Assembly (NCBI RefSeq): GCF_030499515.1
Contig: NZ_JASTWJ010000001.1
Span: forward strand, 1,922,001-1,986,000
Length of the DNA: 64,000 nt
Direction: 5' to 3'
Source of the DNA: Streptomyces sp. DT2A-34
GTDB lineage: Bacteria > Actinomycetota > Actinomycetes > Streptomycetales > Streptomycetaceae
Below, in pieces: positions 16,027 through 25,533 of the stretch (positions are counted from its first letter, which is position 1; every line of letters begins with the position of its first letter). The translations under genes and the position numbers were made by a program. The notes under the pieces are model-generated. The model worked only from the letters and a program-made list of their open reading frames with translations. It was not told the origin of the DNA and searched no databases.

Positions 16027-17415
16027 ATGTCCGAGCACACGACCGCCGACGGTACGTCGCGTCGTCAACTCCTCGCCCGTACCGGTGCGTTGGGCGTCTC
16101 GATCACCTTCGCCGGAAACCTCTCCGAACTCTTCGCGGGCACCGCCGCCGCGCAGGCCCTCGGCCACACCGGATACGGTCCGCTGGTCCCCGACCCCAAG
16201 CGCCTGCTCGATCTGCCGGAAGGTTTCTCCTATCGCGTCCTCTCCCGCGAGGGCGACAAGCTCCGCTCCGGGGAGGGCCTGGTCCCCTCCAACCACGACG
16301 GCATGACGGCCCTGCCCGGCAGGCACGGCCGCGTCCACCTGGTGCGCAACCACGAGAACCGCGCCGACGGCAGGGTTCCCGTCCCGACGGTCGAGGGCCT
16401 CACCTACGACCCCGCCGGCAAGGGCGGCTGTACGGCAGTGACGCTGGACTCCCGCAACCGGGTGCTGTCCGAGCGTGTCGCCATCGCCGGTACGGCAGTC
16501 AACTGCGCGGGCGGGCCCACACCTTGGGGGACCTGGCTGACCTGCGAGGAGACCGAGGACAGGGCGGGCACCAACGGCTACACCAAGGACCACGGCTTCA
16601 TCTTCGAGGTCGACCCGGCCAACCCGTACCGCTCCGGCGCGGTCCCGCTGACCGCGATGGGCCGCTTCCAGCACGAGGCGATCGCGGTGGACCCACGGCG
16701 CGGCATCGTCTACGAGACCGAGGACGCCTTCGAGAAGCCCTTCGGCCTCTTCTACCGCTTCCTCCCCCACCAGCCGCACGGCAGCCTGGGCACCCTGCGC
16801 GCGGGCGGCCGCCTCCAGGCGATGCGCGTGCCGGGCGTACCCGACCTCTCCTCGATCCAGGAGACCGGCGCGACCTTCGAGAACATCGAGTGGGTCGACG
16901 TACCGGACCCCCTCGCCACCCAAACCCCCATCCGCTTCCAGGACTTCGGCCCGAAGGGCATCACGCACGCGCAGAAGCTGGAGGGCTGCTACTGGGGCGG
17001 CGGCAGCGTGTACTTCGTCTCCTCCTTCGCCCGCAGATCGGAGGGCTCGGCGGCCGACCACTACGGCCAGATCTGGCGCTACGATCCCTCCGCCCGCCGC
17101 CTGACCCTCGTGATCGTCTTCGGCCCCGACACCGACCTGCAGCTCCCCGGCGAGTCCCCGGACAACATCTGCCTCGCCCCCAGCGGCGGCCTCATGGTGT
17201 GCGAGGACGGCAACGGCGCCCAGCACGTCTACGGCGTGACACGACGCGGGGAGGTGTACGCGATGGCGCGCAACGCGCAGAACATTGGGACCCCCGAAGA
17301 GCCGGAGTGGGGCGAGTTCGCCGGCGTGACCTTCTCGCCCGACGGCGAGACGATGTACGTCAACTGCTACACGCCGGGTACGACGTTCGCGGTGACGGGC
17401 CCCTGGCGCAGGTGA
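16027..17415 (+). CDS. Tat-exported PhoX-type (DUF839) protein
   Basis: A secreted beta-propeller protein of the PhoX/DUF839 family, 462 residues. The Tat signal is SRRQLLARTGALG at residues 11-23, then a hydrophobic stretch and AAAQA cleavage. Conserved PhoX blocks include LVRNHENR, NCAGGPTPWGTWLTCEE, GRFQHEAIAVDP, YETEDAF, and SPDNICLAPSGGLMVCED. PhoX enzymes are Ca/Fe-dependent alkaline phosphatases, but many DUF839 members are uncharacterised. I see no clear PHO box upstream. Confidence 0.88.
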   Translation: MSEHTTADGTSRRQLLARTGALGVSITFAGNLSELFAGTAAAQALGHTGYGPLVPDPKRLLDLPEGFSYRVLSREGDKLRSGEGLVPSNHDGMTALPGRHGRVHLVRNHENRADGRVPVPTVEGLTYDPAGKGGCTAVTLDSRNRVLSERVAIAGTAVNCAGGPTPWGTWLTCEETEDRAGTNGYTKDHGFIFEVDPANPYRSGAVPLTAMGRFQHEAIAVDPRRGIVYETEDAFEKPFGLFYRFLPHQPHGSLGTLRAGGRLQAMRVPGVPDLSSIQETGATFENIEWVDVPDPLATQTPIRFQDFGPKGITHAQKLEGCYWGGGSVYFVSSFARRSEGSAADHYGQIWRYDPSARRLTLVIVFGPDTDLQLPGESPDNICLAPSGGLMVCEDGNGAQHVYGVTRRGEVYAMARNAQNIGTPEEPEWGEFAGVTFSPDGETMYVNCYTPGTTFAVTGPWRR

Positions 17416-17479
17416 CGGCTCCTGGCACGGGCCCCCCAGCGGAGGTCGGCGCTCCGGCGCGTCCTCTAACCTGTGCGGC

Positions 17480-18985
17480 ATGAATGCTCCGGGGGATGTC
17501 GTCGACGGCCGGTTCGAGCTGGTGGAGCGGCTCGGCAGCGGGGGCATGGGCACCGTGTGGCGAGCTCGTGACACGGTGCTGCACCGCGAGGTCGCGCTCA
17601 AGGCGGTCCGGTCCGATCCGGACACGGTCGGCTTGGTGCGCGAGCGGGTGCTGCGGGAGGCGCGGGCGCTGGCCCGGCTCAGCCATCCCCATGTGGTGAC
17701 GGTCCATCAGATCATCGACGCCGACCCGCATCCGTGGATCGTGATGGAACTCGTGCCGGGCGTCTCGCTCCAACGGCGGCTGGACGACGGCCCGTTGACC
17801 CCGCTGGAGGCGGCCCGCCTCGGCCGTCAGGTGCTCGCCGCGCTGCGGGCCGCGCACGCGGCGGGCATCCAGCACCGGGACGTCAAGCCCGCCAACATCC
17901 TCCTGCGTCCCGACGGGGACGCCGTCCTGACCGACTTCGGCATCGCCGCCCTGCAGGGCACGACAGCCCTCACGGCCACCGGCGAGCTCGTCGGTTCGCC
18001 CGAGTACATGGCGCCGGAGCGGATCCGGGGCCACGACGACGAACCGGCCGCCGACCTCTGGTCACTGGGCGTGGTCCTGTACGTGTGCGTGGAGGGCGTC
18101 AGCCCCCTGCGCCGCCCCACCACCCTCGCCACCCTGGCCGCCGTACTCGACGCCCCGCTCCCGGCACCGACCCGCTCGGGCCCGCTGACGCCGGTGCTCG
18201 ACGCCCTGCTGGTGCGCGACCCGGCCGCCCGCCCGGACGCCGCCCGGCTGGACGCGATGCTGGCGCAGGTGGAGGCGGGGGCGACACCGCAGTGGGCTCG
18301 GCCGACCCTGACCGCCGGCGCACCGCACCACCCGACGCCGGCCCCGCCACCGATCCCCACCCAGCTGGACACCCCACGCCCGACGGCACCGCAGCAGTCG
18401 CGGGGCCCTCGGCGCCGTACCCCGCTCGTGGTGGCGGCGAGCGCGGCGCTGGTGATCGCCGCGGCGACGGCTCTGGTCTTCGCGCTGCGCCCCGACGGCG
18501 GCGCCAAGGCCGACGACAAGGCCGGTGGCGCCACGACCCCGGCGGTCACGAGATCCACCGCCGGCCCGGCACCCGAGCAGCAGTCCCCCTCACCGACGCC
18601 CAGCCCGACGACCCCCACCCCCACACCCACCGGCACACCCATCGGGGCGTCGGAAGGCCGCTGGATCGCCCAACTCCACTCCGAACCCATCGCCTCGGGC
18701 ACCGCCGCCCGCGACCGGCGACTCGCCGCCGTCCGCCGATCCGTGCCGGAGGCGACCGTCCTGCGCAGCGACGACTACGCCTCCCTCCGCCCCGGCTACT
18801 GGGTGATCCACGCCCCCGGCCCCTTCACCGACGGCCGCGCCGCCCTGGCCTTCTGCGCCGAGCACGGCCGAACCACGGCGAACAGCTGCGTCGGCCGCTA
18901 CCTGAGCACGGACGCGACCGACCTCACCCTCCAGTGCCGCCCTCCGGCCACCGCACCGACGGGCTCCTGCACCCGCCCCGACTGA
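17480..18985 (+). CDS. Membrane Ser/Thr protein kinase (PknB-like) with extracellular domain
   Basis: 501 residues. The kinase domain (11 to about 265) has GSGGMGTVW, the ATP Lys K41, catalytic HRDVKPAN (132-139), DFG (152-154) and APE (178-180). A Pro-rich juxtamembrane part, one membrane helix (315-336), a Pro/Thr-rich linker (about 368-385) and an extracellular domain of about 105 residues follow. That domain has three Cys and a WIAQLHSEPIAS opening that looks SPOR-like. It has no PASTA repeats, so the ligand is not predicted. TAACCT lies 7 bases before the ATG, which suggests a leaderless mRNA. Confidence 0.92.
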   Translation: MNAPGDVVDGRFELVERLGSGGMGTVWRARDTVLHREVALKAVRSDPDTVGLVRERVLREARALARLSHPHVVTVHQIIDADPHPWIVMELVPGVSLQRRLDDGPLTPLEAARLGRQVLAALRAAHAAGIQHRDVKPANILLRPDGDAVLTDFGIAALQGTTALTATGELVGSPEYMAPERIRGHDDEPAADLWSLGVVLYVCVEGVSPLRRPTTLATLAAVLDAPLPAPTRSGPLTPVLDALLVRDPAARPDAARLDAMLAQVEAGATPQWARPTLTAGAPHHPTPAPPPIPTQLDTPRPTAPQQSRGPRRRTPLVVAASAALVIAAATALVFALRPDGGAKADDKAGGATTPAVTRSTAGPAPEQQSPSPTPSPTTPTPTPTGTPIGASEGRWIAQLHSEPIASGTAARDRRLAAVRRSVPEATVLRSDDYASLRPGYWVIHAPGPFTDGRAALAFCAEHGRTTANSCVGRYLSTDATDLTLQCRPPATAPTGSCTRPD

Positions 18986-19039
18986 GACGACCGGCCCCGC
19001 CGGGCGGGTGACACCGACCCGGCACACCTGTCGGCATAG

Positions 19040-19066
19040 CGATATGACCAGTTGATCCTCATATCG
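19040..19066. promoter_or_regulatory. Inverted repeat upstream of the deacetylase gene
   Basis: cgatatga (19040-19047) and tcatatcg (19059-19066) are exact complements, 11 bases apart, immediately before the GTG at 19074. It may be an operator or part of the promoter. Confidence 0.45.
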
Positions 19067-19073
19067 TCATGCG

Positions 19074-19928
19074 GTGATCACTCCTGTACGACGCGTCACC
19101 GCCGCCTGCGTCCTGAGCGCGGCGCTCAGCGCGCTCGCCGCCTGTGCCCCCGAGGCGACCCGCGCGCCCCTCCCCGCACCCAGCGCCACCGCCGCCTCCT
19201 CCCCCGCCGCCAAGCCTCCGACCCTCGCGCCGGGACCCGCCGGCCTGACGCCCGTCTTCGAGCACGGCCCCCGCACCCGGGACAAGACCGTCGCGCTCAC
19301 CTTCGATGCGGACATGACCTCCGATCAGGGGCCGCGGGCGGCGAGCGGGGAGCGGTTCGACAACCCGGGGCTCGTCGCGGCCCTGCGGGAGCTGAAGGTG
19401 CCGGCGACCGTGTTCATGACGGGGCGGTGGGCCGAGGAGTATCCGCGGCAGGCCCGGGCCATCGGGCGCGACCCGCTCTTCGAGGTCGCCAACCACTCGT
19501 ACAGCCACCACGCCTTCACCGACGACTGCTACGGGCTGCCGACCGTCGACGAGGAGCGGATGCGGGCGGATGTGGAGCGGGCGTACGCCGCGTTCCGGAA
19601 GGTCGGGGTGCGGGATGCGATGCCGTACTTCCGGTTTCCCGGCGGCTGTTACGACCGGCGTGCTCTGAAGGCACTGACCCCGGTCGGTGTCACCGCCGTG
19701 CAGTGGGACGTGGTGAGCGGGGACGCGTTCGCGACGGACGCCCGCGCGGTCGCCCAGGAGGTGCTGGACGGGGTGCGGCCCGGCTCCGTGGTCGTCCTGC
19801 ACTGCACGCTCAGTGCCGCTCCGACGACCGAGCGGGTGGTCCGGAGCGTCGTGCCCGAGCTGCGCGGGAAGGGGTTCCGGTTCGTGAAGGTGTCCGAGCT
19901 GATCGGGGCTGCCGGCGGACGGGGCTGA
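19074..19928 (+). CDS. Polysaccharide deacetylase (NodB family) lipoprotein
   Basis: A secreted carbohydrate esterase 4 enzyme, 284 residues, acting on peptidoglycan or chitin-type sugars. Lipobox LAAC places the lipidated Cys at residue 24. The NodB domain shows LTFDADM (metal Asp), VANHSYSHH (metal His pair), YFRFPGGCYDRR, and the late VVLHCTL with the catalytic-site His. The GTG at 19074 is the most plausible start, as it gives a short cationic n-region before the hydrophobic core. Confidence 0.88.
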   Translation: MITPVRRVTAACVLSAALSALAACAPEATRAPLPAPSATAASSPAAKPPTLAPGPAGLTPVFEHGPRTRDKTVALTFDADMTSDQGPRAASGERFDNPGLVAALRELKVPATVFMTGRWAEEYPRQARAIGRDPLFEVANHSYSHHAFTDDCYGLPTVDEERMRADVERAYAAFRKVGVRDAMPYFRFPGGCYDRRALKALTPVGVTAVQWDVVSGDAFATDARAVAQEVLDGVRPGSVVVLHCTLSAAPTTERVVRSVVPELRGKGFRFVKVSELIGAAGGRG

Positions 19929-19946
19929 TGCTCGTACGCTGGACGT

Positions 19947-20138
19947 ATGAGCAAGGACCAGCCCACGACCGACTACTGCCTGATCGACGCGACCAGGCCC
20001 CCCAAGGCGGACGGGCCGCCCTACGCGGAGTGCGTGCTGTGCCGGGAGCCGACGGAGTACCCGGAGTCGTACAAGGGGATCACGCTCTGCCCGGTGTGCG
20101 AGTGGCAGGAGGCGCAGCGCACGGCCTGTTCAGGGTGA
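19947..20138 (+). CDS. Small zinc-ribbon-like protein
   Basis: 63 residues with two CxxC knuckles (CVLCREPTEYPESYKGITLCPVCEW), so it likely binds one Zn. No enzymatic domain. It follows the deacetylase gene by 18 bases in the same direction. Its stop overlaps the convergent ABC permease by 9 bases. I recognise no characterised relative. Confidence 0.65.
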   Translation: MSKDQPTTDYCLIDATRPPKADGPPYAECVLCREPTEYPESYKGITLCPVCEWQEAQRTACSG

Positions 20139-20810
20139 TCTGCGGGAGGTGAGCGCGCAGGCCACGGCGATCGCCGCCGCCGTGAGCAGGGCCGCCGCGG
20201 CCAACGGCAGCAGGGGCAGGGGGACCGTGCCCGAGCGGGAGCCGGTGACCAGGCCGCTGACCGCCGCCTGGGCCGGGGAGCCGGTCACCACCACCGACAG
20301 CAGGGCCGCGAGCAGCATCGTGGGGACCGCGCGGCCGGTCGAGCGCAGCACCGGCCAGGTGGTGAGGGCGCCGACGGCGGTGCCGAGCAGGGCGCAGGCC
20401 AGCACGGCGAGCAGCCCGGCGGCGCCGGCGGGCAGCCGTGGCACACGGGTCTGGAGGTCGGCGCTGACCGGGTTGCTGATCAGGGTGACGACGACGGTCG
20501 CCACCGTGCCGAGGGCCGCCGCCGCGGCCAGTGCCACCAGCAGCGCGGCCAGGTGCGCCCGCCCCGGGCCGACGGCCGCGGAGACACAACTGCGGGCGGC
20601 GGGCGGCTCGTTGGTGACGCAGATCCGCACCAGCCAGGCGGCGACGGGCAGCAGGGCCGCGGCCGCGTAGCCGAGCGAGTCGAGCACGGGCTGCCCGCTC
20701 TGCACGCCGACGCCGAGGAAGACGGCGTACAGGATGAACGGCGGCAGCCAGCGCTGCGAGCGGGCCAGCAGGGCGGCCTGGTAGCGGAGGAGGGCGTTCA
20801 TCTGCGTCAT
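20130..20810 (-). CDS. ABC transporter membrane protein
   Basis: 226 residues with about six hydrophobic segments (for example WLPPFILYAVFLGVGVQ, LAALLVALAAAAALGTVATVVV, LLPLAAAALLTAAAIAVACAL). It is an ABC-2-like export permease by size and context, without strong motifs. ATG at 20810 overlaps the ATPase stop (ATGA), so it is translationally coupled. Confidence 0.8.
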   Translation of the reverse strand: MTQMNALLRYQAALLARSQRWLPPFILYAVFLGVGVQSGQPVLDSLGYAAAALLPVAAWLVRICVTNEPPAARSCVSAAVGPGRAHLAALLVALAAAAALGTVATVVVTLISNPVSADLQTRVPRLPAGAAGLLAVLACALLGTAVGALTTWPVLRSTGRAVPTMLLAALLSVVVTGSPAQAAVSGLVTGSRSGTVPLPLLPLAAAALLTAAAIAVACALTSRRSP

Positions 20811-21685
20811 CGGCGGCTCTCGGTTTCGGGCTCGGCAGGTCTCTCCTGGCTCACGCTCACCACGTGCCATGGCGGGCGGGCGGTCAGCAGGGTGCGCAGG
20901 AGGACGTCCGAGTGGGACGCGGGCACGGTGAGGCGGTGGGTGCCGGGCGTGGGTTCCTCGACCGATGTGACGACGCGGGGCACGTCGGTGGGGAGTTGTC
21001 CGCCGCGCGGGCCCTGGACGACGACGATCACGTGCGGGCCGGTTGCCTCCGACGGCACCTGTTCCGTACGGCGCTCCAGGCCCGCGTCCCGCACGGTGTA
21101 CGTCGCGTCGGGCGCCCCCGCCAGGCGGCGCGGGTCGTGGTCCACGAAGACCACGGCGGTGCCGCCCGCCGTACGTTCGGCGACGGCGCGCTCCAGCTCC
21201 GCGCGGGCGTCGGCGTCGAGGCCGGTCCACGCCTCGTCCAGGACGAGCAGTTCCGGTTCGGCGAGGAGGGCCTGTACGACGGCGACCTTCTGGCTGCTGC
21301 CCTTCGACAGCTGGGCCATCGGCGTACGGGCGTACGCGGCGGCGCCGAAACGGTCGAGCCACTCCAGGGCGGCACGGGTGGCCGCCGGCCGGGACAGGCC
21401 GTGGACCGTGCCGAGGTGGGTCAGGTAGCCGAGGGCGGTGAAGGGGAGGGCTGTGGGGAAGCGTTCGGGGACGTAGGCGGTGCGAGGGCGTCCGGTGACG
21501 CGGCCTTCGGAAGGGGCGTCCATACGGGCCAGGAGGCGCAGGAGGGTGGACTTGCCGGTGCCGTTCGGGCCGTCGATGCGGATGAGCGTGCCCGGGGGCA
21601 CCGTGAGGTGGACGCCGCGTAAGACCCATGGGCCGCGTATGCCGTAGCGGCGGCCCACGTTGTCCAGACGAAGATCGCGTTGCAT
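20807..21685 (-). CDS. ABC transporter ATP-binding protein
   Basis: 292 residues. Walker A is GPNGTGKST near 40-48; the signature region is QLSKGSSQKVAVVQALL, less canonical than LSGGQ; Walker B is LLVLDEAWTGLD; switch His is VDHD. About 85 extra C-terminal residues form a non-ATPase domain. ATG at 21685 follows gagagg with 9 bases spacing; ATG 21694 would be too close. With the coupled permease it forms a small exporter of unknown substrate. Confidence 0.88.
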   Translation of the reverse strand: MQRDLRLDNVGRRYGIRGPWVLRGVHLTVPPGTLIRIDGPNGTGKSTLLRLLARMDAPSEGRVTGRPRTAYVPERFPTALPFTALGYLTHLGTVHGLSRPAATRAALEWLDRFGAAAYARTPMAQLSKGSSQKVAVVQALLAEPELLVLDEAWTGLDADARAELERAVAERTAGGTAVVFVDHDPRRLAGAPDATYTVRDAGLERRTEQVPSEATGPHVIVVVQGPRGGQLPTDVPRVVTSVEEPTPGTHRLTVPASHSDVLLRTLLTARPPWHVVSVSQERPAEPETESRR

Positions 21686-21740
21686 GGGGCCCATCCTCTC
21701 GCGCCGAAGAACGGATCTTCCGCCTGGCAGACTGGAGGAC

Positions 21741-22472
21741 GTGACCAGCGACCAGTCCGTTCCCGGCGCCAGCCCCTTTCGCGCCGAGCCTTCGACGCGC
21801 GACGAGGCACCCCAGTTCGTCCTGCCCCTCGTCGTCCGTATCGAGCGTGCCGCTCCCCCGCCGCGTACGGACGCCCTGGAGACCGCCGCCCGCGCGGTGC
21901 TGGTCATGCTGAGCGACCAGCGGTCCCTCGGCGAAGGCGAGTGGGCCGAGGCCGTGCGGGACTGGCAGGACGCCCGTATCCGCAAGGTGGTGCGGCGGGC
22001 TCGCGGAGCCGAATGGCGGCGGGTGGAAGGGCTGCCGGGCATCACGGTCACCGGCAAGTCGGCCGAGGTGCGGGTGTTCCCGCCCGTGCCGTTGGACGGG
22101 TGGCCCAAGGAGCTGGCCAAGCTCCAGGTGTCCGGGACCGACCTCGACGATCCGGAGCCACCCGTGGACGCCGACCCCTCGGCGCCCGTGCTCTGGCTGA
22201 ACCCCGGCCTCGACATGTCGGCCGGCAAGGCGATGGCGCAGGCCGGGCACGCGGCGCAGCTCGCCTGGTGGGAGCTGTCGGACGAGGAGCGGGACGCCTG
22301 GCGCGACGCGGGGTTCCCGCTCGCCGTGCGGACCGCGCGGGCGGGGCGCTGGGCCGAGCTGACGACCAGTGGGCTGCCGTTGGTGCGTGACGCGGGGTTC
22401 ACGGAGATCGCGCCCGGGTCGTGCACGGTCGTCGCCGACCACCCGGCGCTGCGGCGGACGCCGGGCGTTTGA
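21741..22472 (+). CDS. PTH2-fold (peptidyl-tRNA hydrolase 2 superfamily) protein
   Basis: 243 residues. The C-terminal third carries the PTH2 block [27 protein letters not shown], with the conserved Gly-Lys and Ala-His positions. The N-terminal 130 residues are an extension not found in archaeal PTH2. It may hydrolyse peptidyl-tRNA, or use the fold differently; bacteria normally rely on Pth1. The GTG at 21741 is preceded by ggagg at very short distance. It diverges from the ABC genes. Confidence 0.75.
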   Translation: MTSDQSVPGASPFRAEPSTRDEAPQFVLPLVVRIERAAPPPRTDALETAARAVLVMLSDQRSLGEGEWAEAVRDWQDARIRKVVRRARGAEWRRVEGLPGITVTGKSAEVRVFPPVPLDGWPKELAKLQVSGTDLDDPEPPVDADPSAPVLWLNPGLDMSAGKAMAQAGHAAQLAWWELSDEERDAWRDAGFPLAVRTARAGRWAELTTSGLPLVRDAGFTEIAPGSCTVVADHPALRRTPGV

Positions 22473-22701
22473 ACAACCCTGGCGGCTCGCGCGTACGACC
22501 TTGCGGTGGCCGTTCGCGGTAGCGGCTGTTCGCGGGGCGCGGGTTGTGGGGTCTGGGGGTGCGTGGGCCCCAACCTCAAATGTTGCTCTGAAGCTGCCGC
22601 CCGCGGGGTTCGGGCGAGACCTGCGGGGCCATACCCCCGGCACGTCCGGCACGTCCGAAGGGACAGGACAGCGGGGTACGGAAGCGGCCGAGGAGGGGAC
22701 G

Positions 22702-24621
22702 ATGGAGCGACTGGGCAAGCGGCTGGGCACGGGAATCGGATGGCGTCCGGAGATCGCGGACGCCGTGGAGCGCATGCCGGGCATCGACTGGGTCGAGGCG
22801 GTCGCCGAGAACGTCTGCCCCGGGCATCTTCCCGAGTCTCTGGTACGGCTGCGGCAGCGCGGGGTGACCGTGATCCCGCACGGCGTCTCACTGGGCCTCG
22901 GCGGCGCGGACCGGCCCGACGCCGAGCGGCTCGCCGCGCTCGCCGAACGGGTGGAGGCGCTGGGGTCGCCGCTGGTCACCGAGCACATCGCGTTCGTACG
23001 GGCGGGCGGTCCGCTGACGGCGTCCCCGCGCCTGGAGGCGGGGCACCTCCTGCCCGTCCCCCGCACCCGGGACGCCCTCGACGTGCTGTGCGAGAACGTC
23101 CGTATCGCACAGGACGCCCTGCCCGTGCCGCTCGCCGTGGAGAACATCGCCGCGCTGATCTCGTGGCCGGGCGAGGAGATGACCGAGGGGCAGTTCCTGT
23201 ACGACCTCGCCGACCGCACCGGGGTACGACTCCTCATCGACGTGGCCAACCTGCACACCAACCACGTCAACCGGGGCGAGGACCCGGCCAGGGCGCTCGC
23301 CGAGTTGCCGCTGGAAGCCATCGCGTACGTCCATGTCGCGGGCGGCTTCGAACGCGACGGCGTCTGGCACGACAGCCACGCCCACCCGATCCCCCAGCCG
23401 GTCCTCGACATCCTGACCGACCTCGCCTCCCGCGTGTCCCCACCGGGAGTCCTGCTGGAACGGGACGAGAACTTCCCCGAACCGGCCGAGCTGGAGCGGG
23501 AGTTGGGGGCGATTCGGGGGGCTTTGGAGAAGGGGGGAGCTGGGAGGGGGGTGTCTGCGGGGGTGGGCGCTGAGAAGGGGGCGTCTGCGGGGGTGGGCGC
23601 TGAGAAGGGACCGTCTGCGGGGGTGGGCGTCGAGAGCGGGGCATCTGCGGGAGGGGGTGCCGAGAGCGGGGCATCTGCGGAGTGGGCGACTGGGGGTGGG
23701 GCGACTGCGGGTGGGCCAACTGCGGGTGGGGCGTCCGAGGGGAGGTCAGCCGCGGAGGTGGTTCACTCGGGAGAGGCTTCCGGGGAGGGGGCGTTCGCGG
23801 TCGGGGGGTCGTCGACGGAGGCCTTTAGGGGGTCGGCACCTGTGGCGGGAGCCTCACAGGAGGCCGCCCGGCAGCAGGAGACGGCTCGCTCGGAAGCGGT
23901 GTCCAAGAAGAGGGCGCTCATGGGCGGGGCGTCGGCGACGGAGACAGCCGAAGGCTCGGCGCCCGTGGAGGGAGCCCCGCGCGAGGCGGCGGGGCAGCAG
24001 GAGACAGCTCACTCGGAAGAAGCGCCCAGAAAGCGGGCAGTCGCGGGCGGGGCGACGGCGACGGAGACGGAGACGGAGACGGAGACGGCCGAAGGATCGG
24101 CGCCCGCGGAGGGGGCCCCAGCGGACGTGGCGCGCGAGCAGGAGCCGGCACGCCAGGCGGAGGCCGTGCGCGAGCCGGAGGGAGCCGCGGCCGGGGCACT
24201 CGCCGACCCCGCCCGGCAGCGCCTCGCCCTCGCGCAGGCCGCGCTGCTGTCCGCGCTCGTCGCCGGTACGCCCGTGCCGGAGGGGTTCGACCGGGTGCGG
24301 CTCGGCGTGCAGGCACGGGCGCTCGCCGGGAAGCGGGCGGACGTCGTGGCGAAGGTCGCGCCGGAGTTGCCGGTGATCCTCGGGGACGGGTATCGACGGG
24401 CGTTCCTCGCGTACAGCCATGGGCACCCCATGACCGACGGCTATCGGCGCGACGCGCTGGACTTCGCCGGGTATCTGCTGGCCGAGGGCCGGCTCGAGGA
24501 CCCGCGGGTACGGGCGGAGGTGCGGGAGTGGTGGCTGGAGCGGTCGGGACCGAAGCCGCGGTCACGGCGGCCGGGGGTGCGGCTGGCCCGGGCCACGCGG
24601 CGAGTGCTGCTGCGGCGGTGA
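22702..24621 (+). CDS. DUF692 multinuclear non-heme iron oxidase-type protein with repeat linker and C-terminal domain
   Basis: 639 residues in three parts. Residues 1-277 are a DUF692 TIM barrel. All metal positions I know from MbnB seem present: H60 ([11 protein letters not shown]), H95 (TEHIAF), E147 (VENIA), D180 and N183 ([10 protein letters not shown]), H211, D224 and H226 (HDSHAH), E253 (LERDENFP). Residues 278-498 are a low-complexity linker with internal repeats. Residues 499-639 are an extra domain seen in Streptomyces homologues (SCO6045 type). DUF692 enzymes oxidise Cys or other residues of ribosomal peptides, usually with a partner and a short substrate peptide; neither is obvious here. 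ATG 22702 follows aggagggga. Confidence 0.88.
   Translation: MERLGKRLGTGIGWRPEIADAVERMPGIDWVEAVAENVCPGHLPESLVRLRQRGVTVIPHGVSLGLGGADRPDAERLAALAERVEALGSPLVTEHIAFVRAGGPLTASPRLEAGHLLPVPRTRDALDVLCENVRIAQDALPVPLAVENIAALISWPGEEMTEGQFLYDLADRTGVRLLIDVANLHTNHVNRGEDPARALAELPLEAIAYVHVAGGFERDGVWHDSHAHPIPQPVLDILTDLASRVSPPGVLLERDENFPEPAELERELGAIRGALEKGGAGRGVSAGVGAEKGASAGVGAEKGPSAGVGVESGASAGGGAESGASAEWATGGGATAGGPTAGGASEGRSAAEVVHSGEASGEGAFAVGGSSTEAFRGSAPVAGASQEAARQQETARSEAVSKKRALMGGASATETAEGSAPVEGAPREAAGQQETAHSEEAPRKRAVAGGATATETETETETAEGSAPAEGAPADVAREQEPARQAEAVREPEGAAAGALADPARQRLALAQAALLSALVAGTPVPEGFDRVRLGVQARALAGKRADVVAKVAPELPVILGDGYRRAFLAYSHGHPMTDGYRRDALDFAGYLLAEGRLEDPRVRAEVREWWLERSGPKPRSRRPGVRLARATRRVLLRR
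23533..24195 (+). repeat. Coding tandem repeats in the DUF692 linker
   Basis: The first half repeats a 10-residue unit like [10 protein letters not shown] (about five degenerate copies from 23540). The second half repeats a unit of about 45 residues ([20 protein letters not shown] type) three times. Between them is a TETETETE run coded by acggag hexamers (24055-24087). Confidence 0.75.
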
Positions 24622-25533
24622 GCGGGCTATGGCGGGCGCGCGATGGACGTGCCCCGGGGGCGGCCCCGGGGCCAGGGGATTCACGGAGCTGCCGGGGACT
24701 CACCAAGCCGGGGGACTCACCAAGCCGGGGGACTCACCGAGCGGGAGCCCGGCGCCGGGGATCCCCCGGGCCGGGCGCCCGACGGGACCGGGGGCCTGAG
24801 GCAGCCGGGGGCCTGAGGCGGCCGGGGAACTGAGGCGGCCGGGGAACTGAGGCGGCCGAGCGACCGACGAAGCCAGGAGCTTGAGGCGGCCCGGAAATTG
24901 AGGCGTCCGGCAAACGGGGCTGGGGGACGCCCCGAGTCGGGGGCTCCCCGACTCGGGAGCCCGACGCGACTGGGAGACGACGGAGCCGGGAAATTGAGAC
25001 AGCCGGGCGACCCGCGGCGCGGCGGTATCGCCGTAGCAGCGCGCAGTGGGCACCGGAACAGCACCCAGTAGGTGCCCGGAGCGGCACGCGGTAGGTGCCC
25101 GGAACGGCACACAGTGGGCGCCGGAACGGCGCACTCCGGGCACGGAGCGGCACGCAGTCGGCGCCCGGAGCGGCCCGTGAGGCATGCGCAGCGCAGGCGG
25201 ATCCCGTCGCTGACCGGCCCACACGCCATCCACCCCGCACCCACAGCCTGGCGGACCCCGCCTACGCCAACTCCCGCTCCCCCACTGGACACCCCGGCCC
25301 CTCCGAGTGTGCCGGGGTTAACACCCCAGCCCGCGATACGGCCGGCGCACCCGTTTCATCCGCCTTTGGCACCGTACGCCACCCTCCTCTCCTCCCCCAT
25401 TCGCCCGTAACCACCCCCGTTGCAACTATTCGCTCCGGTACGGCAGTTGGCGTAGACCCCGACGTACCCCGAAGTAATATGCCAACCCCACCCCCGAAGC
25501 GCACTAACGTGCGGTGCCGCAACAGGAGGCACC
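24622..25533. other. Long intergenic region with degenerate tandem repeats
   Basis: No supported gene. Three repeat blocks: a 17-mer like gggggactcaccaagcc (24690-24745, about three copies), a 17-mer like ctgaggcggccggggaa (24796-24900), and a roughly 23-mer like cggtaggtgcccggagcggc (25044-25175, five or so copies). Reading frames through it are compositional and lack ribosome sites. The last 200 bases are less GC-rich; TAATAT near 25476 could be a -10 box for the DUF4142 gene. Confidence 0.6.

Noticed and set aside
24717..25292. Minus-strand frames of about 170-190 codons in the repeat region after the DUF692 gene
   Set aside because: Three overlapping frames are equally open, composition is driven by the repeats, and there is no ribosome site or recognisable domain.
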